From Euryarchaeota archaeon UBA443 (GTDB taxonomy: Archaea > Thermoplasmatota > Poseidoniia > Poseidoniales > Poseidoniaceae), in contig DAKS01000061.1 of assembly GCA_002499195.1 (NCBI GenBank), positions 52,935-69,404 on the forward strand: 16,470 bases of DNA, written 5' to 3'. Below the pieces are notes generated by a model. It worked only from the letters and a program-made list of their open reading frames with translations. It was not told the DNA's origin and searched no databases. This document shows, piece after piece, positions 8,299 to 14,374 of the stretch. A program made the translations under genes and the position numbers. Each line of letters opens with the position of its first letter. Position 1 is the first letter of the stretch.

Positions 8299-9199
8299 TA
8301 TTTTGGGGTTAAGAAAGCGATGGCGGCTCTGGCGAAAAAGGCGGGTTCAATTCCCTCCTGATGAAATTCATCAAGCCGGAGAAAATGCTGAATTGCGGCT
8401 TGAAAAGCTATGCAGGGCTGCTGGGAAAAACAACGAGTGGTCTGTTTATCCATCGGTAAGAATTCCAGATCCGGAAGGAGGTCGCCGTGAAATCGATTTG
8501 ATTCTCGTGTCTGGCAACATCGTCCTTGTTGTTGAACAAAAACACTGGTCCGGTCGATTCGAAGTTTTTGAAGATGGGGAATTCCTTCAGCATAGAAACA
8601 AAGGGGGTTCGCACAGCCATGCTACTGTCGCTCATCGAATCGCTCGAAAGGCTCGACTTTTAGAAGAGATTCACCGAAAAAGGTATCCAAATAATGATAT
8701 GACTTTTCATGTCCTTGTAGCAATGACACATCAGCGATTAGAATGGCCAGAGAAAATGCCGGACCTTCCTGCTGAAATGGTCAATGAACGCCAACTTCTC
8801 GGCCGTATTCAATCGATTGGTGGAGAAAAAATCGATGCTGAGTTTTATGAAACAATGGATGGTTTTGGAACCTGGGACGAGGTACATATGCATGGAGGAT
8901 TGAAACTCAAAGGTGATCTTCTCGGCCTTGGCCTTGGCTCAGGTGTTGAGGAGTGGGATGTTAATCGAAACGGAGAACTTATGGTAACATCAAAACATCC
9001 AAGAGGTGTTTTATCCATCTTCAAAGAAACAACCAGCCATATTGAATTGCATGATTCTGGTGGAAGACACATCGAAATAAAATGCAAGGAGGGGCCTAAA
9101 CTAAAGATGCATGTAGTTGGCCGAACTAATTCTGAAGAAGTTGATTGGATGCATGTTGATGGGATTCTTGCATCAAAGAAACCGGAGGAGTGGGGCTAA
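8282..9199 (+). CDS. NERD-domain (nuclease-related) protein
   Basis: A 305-residue protein whose N-terminal half matches the NERD domain, a relative of the restriction-endonuclease fold. The signature is E34 in AGENAELRLEKL, D72 in REIDLILV, and E85-x-K87 in VVEQKHWSG, the usual D...ExK metal-site arrangement. A very basic stretch (LRKRWRLWRKRR, 10-21) precedes it and may bind nucleic acid or membrane. The C-terminal 100 residues (about 205-305), starting with a Gly/Leu-rich segment, are beta-rich and not recognised. The frame is open from 8219, but ATG 8282 is chosen because the earlier part lies well inside the HAD gene. NERD proteins are poorly characterised; nuclease activity is inferred from the fold. 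The stop TAA shares a base with the next start (TAATG), so the two genes are translationally coupled. Confidence 0.82.
   Translation: MRFLGDILGLRKRWRLWRKRRVQFPPDEIHQAGENAELRLEKLCRAAGKNNEWSVYPSVRIPDPEGGRREIDLILVSGNIVLVVEQKHWSGRFEVFEDGEFLQHRNKGGSHSHATVAHRIARKARLLEEIHRKRYPNNDMTFHVLVAMTHQRLEWPEKMPDLPAEMVNERQLLGRIQSIGGEKIDAEFYETMDGFGTWDEVHMHGGLKLKGDLLGLGLGSGVEEWDVNRNGELMVTSKHPRGVLSIFKETTSHIELHDSGGRHIEIKCKEGPKLKMHVVGRTNSEEVDWMHVDGILASKKPEEWG
9184..9188 (+). promoter_or_regulatory. Shine-Dalgarno of the SemiSWEET gene
   Basis: GGAGG inside the end of the NERD gene, ten bases before ATG 9199. It favours that ATG over the in-frame GTG at 9190, which lies too close to the site. Confidence 0.55.
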
Positions 9200-9498
9200 T
9201 GGCAGATTTTTGGGTTGAGGCGATTGGATTATCCGCGGGCTTTATTGGGATTTTTGCATGGATCCCTCAGATTCGTCGCGTATGGGTCGATGAGAAGGAA
9301 GAGGGGATTTCTCTCCCTACATTTCTAGCCGTAACCGTCTCATTATCACTATGGCTCGTCTATGGAATCATTGTCAATTCTATTGCGATGATCATTTCGA
9401 ACATTCTAACGATCGGATTCATCCTCGCGATTACTGCAGGAGTATATCGAATCCGAAACAGAACGTCTGAAGATGAACTCAGCAAACAGACTTCGTAG
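9199..9498 (+). CDS. SemiSWEET / PQ-loop sugar transporter
   Basis: A 99-residue membrane protein with three helices (about 7-25, 41-60, 63-83), the size and shape of a bacterial/archaeal SemiSWEET. P23-Q24 in AWIPQIRRVW is the PQ-loop hinge. LWLVYGIIVNS (51-61) and the asparagine N68 in the third helix are typical substrate-pocket positions. SemiSWEETs dimerise and let sugars cross the membrane by facilitated diffusion; the sugar here is not known. The start ATG 9199 overlaps the TAA of the NERD gene by one base, indicating coupling. The gene closes a four-gene plus-strand operon, and its last 20 bases overlap the glutamine synthetase gene on the other strand. Confidence 0.9.
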   Translation: MADFWVEAIGLSAGFIGIFAWIPQIRRVWVDEKEEGISLPTFLAVTVSLSLWLVYGIIVNSIAMIISNILTIGFILAITAGVYRIRNRTSEDELSKQTS

Positions 9499-10489
9499 TC
9501 TCAATGATGACTGCTCCAATCTTGTATGGATCTCCATTGGATGCTGGTCGTCGGTCTTCAAGACGGCCGACCCATCCATCGGTTGGAACAGAAGCCGGAA
9601 CTCGGATTGATGCTCCACGGTCTGAAACGCCATATGAGAATTGATCGATAGATTGTGTCTCGTGGAGGCCTGTCAAACGCTCTTCATTATGTGCGCCATA
9701 AACCGACATATGTCGCTCGATGTTTCGGCCGAATGCTTCACAGATACTGTCGAACAATTCCTTACCGCCCTTGTCCCGCATAGCGCCATTGGAGAAGTTG
9801 GCGTGCATACCTGAACCGTTCCAATCGCCCTTGATTGGTTTTGGATGATATTCGATGTAATAGCCATAGCTTTCTGTTAGACGATCAAGCATATAACGTG
9901 CGACCCAAAGTTCGTCACCTGCTTGCTTTGCGCTCTTAGCAAAAATTTGGAATTCCCATTGACCACATGCAACTTCTTGGTTGATTCCTTCAAAGTTTAG
10001 ACCTGCTTCGAGACAGAGGTCTGCATGTTCCTCGACAAGAGATCGTCCATGTGTATTCTTTCCACCAACGGAACAATAGTAGAGTCCTTGTGGACCTGGA
10101 TATCCGCCGACTGGGAAACCGAGAGGAAGTTGAGTATCAACATCCATAATGAAATATTCTTGCTCAAATCCAAACCAGAAGTCGGCATCATCGTCATCGA
10201 TGGTGGCTCGGCCATTGCTTGGGTGTGGCGTTCCATCGGGGTTCATTACCTCGCACATGACAAGGTAGCCATTGACGCGTTGTGGATCAGGGAAAATGTT
10301 CACAGGCTTTAGGAGGCAATCCGAGGAGCTGCCATCTGCTTGCTTTGTTGAAGAACCGTCAAACATCCAAATCGGACATTCTTCCAATGTTCCAGTAAAA
10401 TCCGAACGAACCATTGTCTTGCTTCGCATGTTTTGCGTAGGTTCGTATCCATCTAGCCAAATATACTCAAGTTTTGCTTTATCACTCAT
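9479..10489 (-). CDS. glnA: Glutamine synthetase, type II (eukaryote-like)
   Basis: ATP-dependent condensation of glutamate and ammonia to glutamine. The protein is clearly of the GSII class found mainly in eukaryotes and some bacteria, not the GSI class usual for archaea. It is about 336 residues, against about 450 for GSI, and has the GSII blocks FDGSSTKQA, GFPVGGYPGPQG, WEFQ, PIKGDWNGSGMHANFS, RLTGLHET, RGASIRVP and LEDRRPASNGDP. Numbering from the upstream ATG at 10498, likely metal and catalytic residues are E112, E114, E175, E182, H232 and E314. It ends shortly after RRPASNGDP, so it lacks only a few C-terminal residues common in eukaryotes. The GSI adenylylation tyrosine loop is absent. 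ATG 10489 (MSDKAKLEY) is preferred, with 10498 as the alternative; neither has a Shine-Dalgarno and a TATA box lies just upstream, so the mRNA is nearly leaderless. Confidence 0.95.
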   Translation of the reverse strand: MSDKAKLEYIWLDGYEPTQNMRSKTMVRSDFTGTLEECPIWMFDGSSTKQADGSSSDCLLKPVNIFPDPQRVNGYLVMCEVMNPDGTPHPSNGRATIDDDDADFWFGFEQEYFIMDVDTQLPLGFPVGGYPGPQGLYYCSVGGKNTHGRSLVEEHADLCLEAGLNFEGINQEVACGQWEFQIFAKSAKQAGDELWVARYMLDRLTESYGYYIEYHPKPIKGDWNGSGMHANFSNGAMRDKGGKELFDSICEAFGRNIERHMSVYGAHNEERLTGLHETQSIDQFSYGVSDRGASIRVPASVPTDGWVGRLEDRRPASNGDPYKIGAVIIETTKSVC

Positions 10490-10498
10490 TTGTATCAT

Positions 10499-10699
10499 AT
10501 GCGTCGCTGTGAGGACGGTATATGAACCATTTGCTCACTTTTTTTCTTCTTTTTTGCCACTTATGAATAATTATTTTGAATTTTTATAATCAATTGTAAA
10601 TATTTTCTGGGATCGGTTTTGCTGTATTTGCACATTTGCGCGAATTTGTGTATGGAAGATTAGCAAATGTTCAATCATTCGTAAATGAGTTGAAAGTAG
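10499..10699. other. AT-rich intergenic region between peptidase 3' end and glutamine synthetase
   Basis: The longest gene-free stretch in the window, about 200 bases. Both flanking genes read leftwards, so it holds the end of the peptidase transcript and the glutamine synthetase promoter. It is clearly more AT-rich than the coding DNA. I see no small open frame with a ribosome site, no tRNA, and no strong hairpin; an imperfect palindrome lies at 10631-10650. Confidence 0.6.
10517..10556 (-). promoter_or_regulatory. Probable archaeal promoter of the glutamine synthetase gene
   Basis: On the minus strand the sequence TTCATATACC gives a TATA box centred near 10522, which is 24 bases before ATG 10498 and 33 before ATG 10489. 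With the archaeal spacing of about 26 bases, transcription should start near 10496, giving a leader of six or seven bases to ATG 10489. Directly upstream lies a purine-rich, A-rich tract (10536-10556) where the transcription factor B recognition element and an upstream AT element would sit. Confidence 0.5.
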
Positions 10700-12517
10700 T
10701 CACTGATTGTTCGCCGCATCATCAGATTGTGGGGTGATTAGTACTTCTTCAGATGAACGCTCAATAAAGGGTATTTCTGCAATCGATAATGATGGTAAAA
10801 CGTGTACTGTGCATGTATTTCCACAAGCGGGTGCGAGGTAGTCTTCGCCTTGGTCGCTAAGAACAAATCGTATTCCGTGCCCTGCGGGCAGTAGTGCATC
10901 AATCGCCTGGAATTCCATGAGCATGGTAATCTCTTGGCCGGGGATTACAGTTTGTGCCTCATATCCTCCAGCATGATAGCGAACATCCATTGTCGCATGG
11001 CCAAGTCGTAATCCTGTCTCAGCATCCTGCATTTCAACAAATATCTGTCCTCCGTCGAACGTTGGAACTGCAGAAAGATGAATTGTTGCCAATCCTGCAA
11101 TGTGGAGATTGGTCGATTCACTGATCGCTGGGCATTCAATTGTAAGTGTTTGGCCTCCGCCGACAACCGGGGCCCCTCCGCCGACGAATACTCCGTCGTT
11201 AGTGCATTCGCCGAGATCGATTTGGTGGTGTTCAACATCCATCGGAGGCCAAGTTTCCTCAATTCTCCACTGGCCATCGTTTCGTTGAATTTGTGCATGA
11301 AGTGCTGGCTTTTCTCCCACGCCTTTGAGATAATACTCCATCCATTCAAACAAATCTTGTCCCCAGTCCCAGCGGGTCATGTTCTGAATTGCTTCGCCCC
11401 CATATCCTGAATCTTGGGCGTTGTGCTTTGTCCATTGGTCTGGGTAATTATGTTCCCACTGCCCTATCATTCCTGCAACATCGTAACCATTGTCGATGTA
11501 TTCTTGATACCAGTTCACGCCTGGCGGCCCACCAAACACCATGTGTGGATCGACATTCCAATCTTGCAAGCCTTGAACCCAGTAAATGCTGCCATTGTAC
11601 TTACCGAGCGCTTTGTCAATGTGGCTTCGCTCATCGTAATAATTATCCATGTACGGATCGATTTCTCCGAGGCCGTAACGTGTTGGTCCGGCAAGGAATC
11701 CTTCGACAACATCTCCACACATATTGTCTAAATCGTCTCCATCATAATCGAGAATAGACCCCCCATAATTGGAATGCATGACTTGGCTGCGAGCTTCCGC
11801 ACTCCCGTTTTTGTACAGTAGTGGACCTAAGGCAGTTGTTCCAGAAATAGGAACAATAGTTTTGAGATATTGGCTACCTTGTGCCGCCGCTTCCCATGCC
11901 GTTGCACCTTCGTATGACTTTCCGTAGATTGCAACGTGACCATTACTCCAGTTTTGAGTACCAAGCCATTCAACTGCCATGTGAATGCCAAGCCCTTCAC
12001 CATCACCACGATAGTCGAAGCAGCCTGTACTCTCTTCGGTTGCAAAGACCGCTACTTGAGCCAAGGCATACCCATGTGGTACAAAATTGTCGTAAATGAA
12101 TTCACCGCGACCGGCACTCACAACATTGGTTGGTGATGATTGGCTACCAGGAGATCCGTAATCGAAATAAGGGCTTACAACAGCAATAACTGGTACCTGA
12201 TCGCCAGTCTCGGTGTTGGATGGAAGCCAGTAGGAGAGATGGACTTCGGCGGTATTAGGCCCGCCTTCCCAAGTTCCTGATGTATCGACTTCAATGGTGA
12301 CTTCTTGAACGGGGAGTGATTGATGTGGCCCATCTTCTAACACTCGTGAGTAGGAACCGGTCCAATTCCATTCGAGTGTATGCCTTTCATAAATGTCAGG
12401 ATATGTTTCTGTTGTTGTTTTATCAGGCGCTTGACTTTCGCTTCCAAAGCATCCTGAGAGGGTCATGCTCAACATCATTGCAACGAGAAGTGGGGCCAAT
12501 CCGCTCCTTCGCGTCAT
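10700..12517 (-). CDS. Secreted lipoprotein hydrolase, CocE / X-Pro dipeptidyl-peptidase (S15) type
   Basis: A 605-residue exported alpha/beta-hydrolase. The start ATG 12517 gives a classic lipoprotein signal: MTRR, a hydrophobic core, and the lipobox L20-S-G-C23, so the protein is probably anchored by lipid on the outer face of the membrane. The catalytic triad is visible as S201 in GKSYEGATAW, D319 in GLQDWNVDP and H356 in GQWEHNYPDQW. A C-terminal beta-sandwich of the PepX_C kind spans roughly 405-590, including a short C-x3-C near the end. The family includes X-Pro dipeptidyl-peptidases, cocaine esterase and glutaryl acylases, so the substrate may be a proline-containing peptide or an ester/amide. 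The frame is open to 12655, but that part lacks a signal peptide and runs into the divergent pyrF. A GAGG Shine-Dalgarno lies seven bases before the ATG. Confidence 0.9.
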   Translation of the reverse strand: MTRRSGLAPLLVAMMLSMTLSGCFGSESQAPDKTTTETYPDIYERHTLEWNWTGSYSRVLEDGPHQSLPVQEVTIEVDTSGTWEGGPNTAEVHLSYWLPSNTETGDQVPVIAVVSPYFDYGSPGSQSSPTNVVSAGRGEFIYDNFVPHGYALAQVAVFATEESTGCFDYRGDGEGLGIHMAVEWLGTQNWSNGHVAIYGKSYEGATAWEAAAQGSQYLKTIVPISGTTALGPLLYKNGSAEARSQVMHSNYGGSILDYDGDDLDNMCGDVVEGFLAGPTRYGLGEIDPYMDNYYDERSHIDKALGKYNGSIYWVQGLQDWNVDPHMVFGGPPGVNWYQEYIDNGYDVAGMIGQWEHNYPDQWTKHNAQDSGYGGEAIQNMTRWDWGQDLFEWMEYYLKGVGEKPALHAQIQRNDGQWRIEETWPPMDVEHHQIDLGECTNDGVFVGGGAPVVGGGQTLTIECPAISESTNLHIAGLATIHLSAVPTFDGGQIFVEMQDAETGLRLGHATMDVRYHAGGYEAQTVIPGQEITMLMEFQAIDALLPAGHGIRFVLSDQGEDYLAPACGNTCTVHVLPSLSIAEIPFIERSSEEVLITPQSDDAANNQ

Positions 12518-12524
12518 GTTCCGG

Positions 12525-12528
12525 CCTC
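12525..12528 (-). promoter_or_regulatory. Shine-Dalgarno of the S15 lipoprotein gene
   Basis: GAGG on the minus strand, seven bases before ATG 12517. Together with the signal peptide starting at this ATG, it fixes the start against the longer open frame. Confidence 0.45.
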
Positions 12529-12587
12529 TTTGAAGTAGCATAAACGGTTTGTGTCTTCTCCGCAAACTATGATTGATAGTAATGATT

Positions 12588-12591
12588 GGAG
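12588..12591 (+). promoter_or_regulatory. Shine-Dalgarno of pyrF
   Basis: GGAG six bases before ATG 12598. It supports that ATG over the in-frame TTG at 12586, which overlaps the site. Confidence 0.55.
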
Positions 12592-12597
12592 ATAGAC

Positions 12598-13392
12598 ATG
12601 GAGGCGAGGGATGCGTGGAAAGTACGTTGGGAGACCTCAACCCTGCCGATGGCAAAAACCTTCATGGAAGTAGCATGTCGAAAAAAGAGTCTTGTTTGTC
12701 TCGCTGCTGATAAATACACGATGAATGAAATGTTTGATTTGCTCAATTCCGTTGGTTCCTCAATTGCTGCATTAAAGACCCATGTTGACCTTATCAGTGA
12801 TTGGAATCAGGATGAATGGATTCGATTTTGCATGCTTGCTCAAGAAATGGATCTTCTCATTTTCGAAGATCGAAAATTCGCAGATATTGGGAAAATTTCA
12901 CGAAAGCAAATGGGTGGAATTTACAATATTAAAGAATGGAGTGACCTTGTCACGGCCCACCTCATCAGTGGGCCTGATGTTGTTGATGGATTACAAGCAG
13001 CTTGGTCGGATGCATCGAGAGAAGGAGGGGTTTTGTTACTCGCTCAAATGTCGAGCCGGGGGAATCTTCTCACTCCAGACTACACTTCTACTGTGGTTGA
13101 AGCAGGCCGCGCCCATCCCGGCGTGTTTGGATTCATTGGTAACGGCTCCAATGCAAATTCTGTTCGTGAATTGCGAACAATGGTTGGCGATGGGAAAATG
13201 ATTTGGACACCTGGAGTAAATATTGCGACGGGCGATGGAGAGATGGGGCAACGATACGGAGACCCATATGAAGCGGTCATGGCTGGATCCGATTGCATTA
13301 TTGTCGGATCTGGAATACATGGAGCTGAAAACCCTGCTGAGGCCGCTGCCGCTTATGCTGAAATTTCTTGGAAAGCGTTATTGGAGCGATAG
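12598..13392 (+). CDS. pyrF: Orotidine-5'-phosphate decarboxylase, eukaryote-like type
   Basis: Converts OMP to UMP, the last step of UMP synthesis. The protein is 264 residues. It carries the decarboxylase catalytic set K60 in LKTHVD and D91-x-K93-x2-D96 in FEDRKFADIG, at almost the same numbering as the yeast enzyme. The blocks LAADKY, IFEDRKFADIG, AQMSSRGNL, WTPGV and DCIIVGSGI follow the eukaryotic UMP-synthase/Ura3 type rather than the shorter archaeal type of about 210-230 residues. One oddity is that the motif that normally reads VGRGI, whose Arg grips the substrate phosphate, reads VGSGI here (S238). A GGAG Shine-Dalgarno fixes ATG 12598. The next gene starts three bases after the stop, and the S15 lipoprotein gene is divergent. 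Confidence 0.92.
   Translation: MEARDAWKVRWETSTLPMAKTFMEVACRKKSLVCLAADKYTMNEMFDLLNSVGSSIAALKTHVDLISDWNQDEWIRFCMLAQEMDLLIFEDRKFADIGKISRKQMGGIYNIKEWSDLVTAHLISGPDVVDGLQAAWSDASREGGVLLLAQMSSRGNLLTPDYTSTVVEAGRAHPGVFGFIGNGSNANSVRELRTMVGDGKMIWTPGVNIATGDGEMGQRYGDPYEAVMAGSDCIIVGSGIHGAENPAEAAAAYAEISWKALLER
13383..13386 (+). promoter_or_regulatory. Shine-Dalgarno of the small membrane protein gene
   Basis: GGAG inside the last codons of pyrF, eight bases before GTG 13395. It supports this GTG start against the longer open frame beginning at 13368. Confidence 0.45.
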
Positions 13393-13394
13393 TC

Positions 13395-13655
13395 GTGGAA
13401 TTGTTGCTTTTTTTCATCGGTCTTATCCTCTTTGCAGGCTTACTTGCCTTATTGTACTGGGGTTATTGGAATGCCCAAAAGTTAGATCGACAAATCCTTC
13501 GAGGAGACCCTTCTCTTTTGACAACTAGTACCTACAAGAGAGAAGAAATCATACAGGCTCCACAAGGATCGACGATTATGGAGGGCCAAATTGTCCAACT
13601 GCCCGGACAATACATTCAGCCAATTCAAGTGCAACACAATCAGTTACAAAAATGA
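13395..13655 (+). CDS. Small single-helix membrane protein
   Basis: An 86-residue protein of unknown family. The start is GTG 13395, chosen for its GGAG site; the earlier start at 13368 would lie inside pyrF. Residues 3-24 form one strongly hydrophobic helix right at the N-terminus, so the protein is probably a membrane-anchored protein with a single helix. By the positive-inside rule the basic residues after the helix (K29, R32, R36) place the tail in the cytoplasm. The tail (about 45-86) is rich in Gln, Ile and Pro, with the repeated pattern QLPGQYIQPIQVQHNQLQ. It is probably co-transcribed with pyrF, with two bases between stop and start. It is convergent with the membrane-anchored receiver-like protein, overlapping it by 12 bases. 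No function can be named. Confidence 0.7.
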   Translation: MELLLFFIGLILFAGLLALLYWGYWNAQKLDRQILRGDPSLLTTSTYKREEIIQAPQGSTIMEGQIVQLPGQYIQPIQVQHNQLQK

Positions 13656-14309
13656 GTCAAGATGGCCTTGCTGATAGGCTATGCCGGCTCCAGCGAGTAG
13701 AATAATGAGTACAAAGAGAACCTTTCGTCCTCTTTTCTTTGGTCGGGAAGTTTGAGTTTGTTCAACTTCAATTGGTGGTAATTCTTCAAGTGGCGGCAAC
13801 GTTCCTATAGGAGGTAACTCCGCTATAGGAGGAAGTTCAATCTCATCGGGTTCGGGTTTGATACGATCTTCGGGATATAATTCATCAATATCTTCCAATC
13901 CTGGAGCTTCTGGAATAGGGCCGAGTACTTGGTCCCAAATTTCATCCAGTTGAGACTGGCTGACTGGTTTGGCAAGCCACCCTACTGCGCCGGCTGAATA
14001 TGTCGCATGGACGGCCAACTCCGACAGTCGGTTCGGGGCTATGAAGAGAATTCGTGAATCACCACCATGTTCTCGCATTTCCAAGGCTGCAAGATGGCCG
14101 TCCAGAGAAGGAATGTCAAGAGACATTACAACAAGTTCTGGATCAAGTTTGATGTATTCATCAACTGCAAGATCTCCGTCCTCGCATACTTCAATCGCAA
14201 ATCCTCTTTTCCTAAACACTTCACGGAGGCGCATAATTGACATCTGATTGTTGTCGACAATCAGCACCGTGGGTGCATCATCTGAAGAAACTTCACTGAC
14301 GTAAGACAT
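13644..14309 (-). CDS. Membrane-anchored degenerate receiver (CheY-like) protein
   Basis: A 221-residue protein with three parts. Residues 13-129 are a CheY-like receiver domain: VLIVDN at 15-20, a PSLDG turn at 67-71, and the conserved lysine K114 in AKPVS. The phospho-acceptor Asp is missing, however: aligned on the Pro-x-x-Asp-Gly turn, the site is S63 in ELVVMSLDIP. The acidic pair is D19-N20, and the switch Thr/Ser position is I90/A91. Residues 130-181 are acidic and Pro-rich with four hexapeptide repeats of the LPPI type. A basic stretch (RPKKRGRK) and one hydrophobic helix (197-213) end the protein, so it is tail-anchored with the receiver in the cytoplasm. It is therefore likely a pseudo-receiver acting by protein contact. 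ATG 14309 has AGGAG 11 bases upstream; TTG 14318 is less likely. It is the last gene of the ftsY operon, 65 bases after DUF1844. Confidence 0.82.
   Translation of the reverse strand: MSYVSEVSSDDAPTVLIVDNNQMSIMRLREVFRKRGFAIEVCEDGDLAVDEYIKLDPELVVMSLDIPSLDGHLAALEMREHGGDSRILFIAPNRLSELAVHATYSAGAVGWLAKPVSQSQLDEIWDQVLGPIPEAPGLEDIDELYPEDRIKPEPDEIELPPIAELPPIGTLPPLEELPPIEVEQTQTSRPKKRGRKVLFVLIILLAGAGIAYQQGHLDSFL
13767..13838 (-). repeat. Four tandem hexapeptide repeats (18-base units) in the receiver protein
   Basis: Residues 158-181 read as four six-residue units: ELPPIA, ELPPIG, TLPPLE, ELPPIE. At DNA level the middle units still share CTATAGGAGG at 13805-13814 and 13823-13832 with 18-base spacing, a sign of fairly recent tandem duplication. 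The units would form an extended, polyproline-like linker or a docking surface between receiver and membrane. Confidence 0.75.
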
Positions 14310-14320
14310 CGCGACCAATT

Positions 14321-14325
14321 CTCCT
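14321..14325 (-). promoter_or_regulatory. Shine-Dalgarno of the receiver-like gene
   Basis: AGGAG on the minus strand, 11 bases before ATG 14309 and only two before the alternative TTG 14318. This favours the ATG despite the rather long spacing. Confidence 0.4.
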
Positions 14326-14374
14326 GAACCTGCTCTTGCTCATCAATGAACCGATGAAATGATTGAAAATTGTA

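Larger units (their letters stand above)
12518..12597. promoter_or_regulatory. Divergent promoter region between S15 lipoprotein and pyrF
   Basis: Eighty bases separate the two divergent starts, so both promoters must lie here or reach into the genes. A minus-strand GTTTATG is centred near 12542, 25 bases before ATG 12517; if used as a TATA box it would give almost no leader, which conflicts with the Shine-Dalgarno there. No convincing TATA box is seen for pyrF. Confidence 0.35.

Noticed and set aside
10536..10556. T-rich run on the plus strand as a terminator
   Set aside because: No plus-strand gene ends nearby; on the minus strand it is the A/G-rich region upstream of the glutamine synthetase TATA box.
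10631..10650. Imperfect palindrome CACATTTG...AATTTGTG in the intergenic region
   Set aside because: Only the outer four pairs and a few inner pairs match; too weak for an operator or a terminator.
11389..11757. Open frames on the plus strand inside the S15 gene, 100-120 codons long
   Set aside because: They are antisense shadows of a clear gene: composition is unlike a protein and there are no ribosome sites or motifs.
12518..12655. Longer N-terminus for the S15 lipoprotein (open frame to 12655)
   Set aside because: It would place 46 residues before a perfect lipoprotein signal peptide and run into pyrF; ATG 12517 also has a Shine-Dalgarno.
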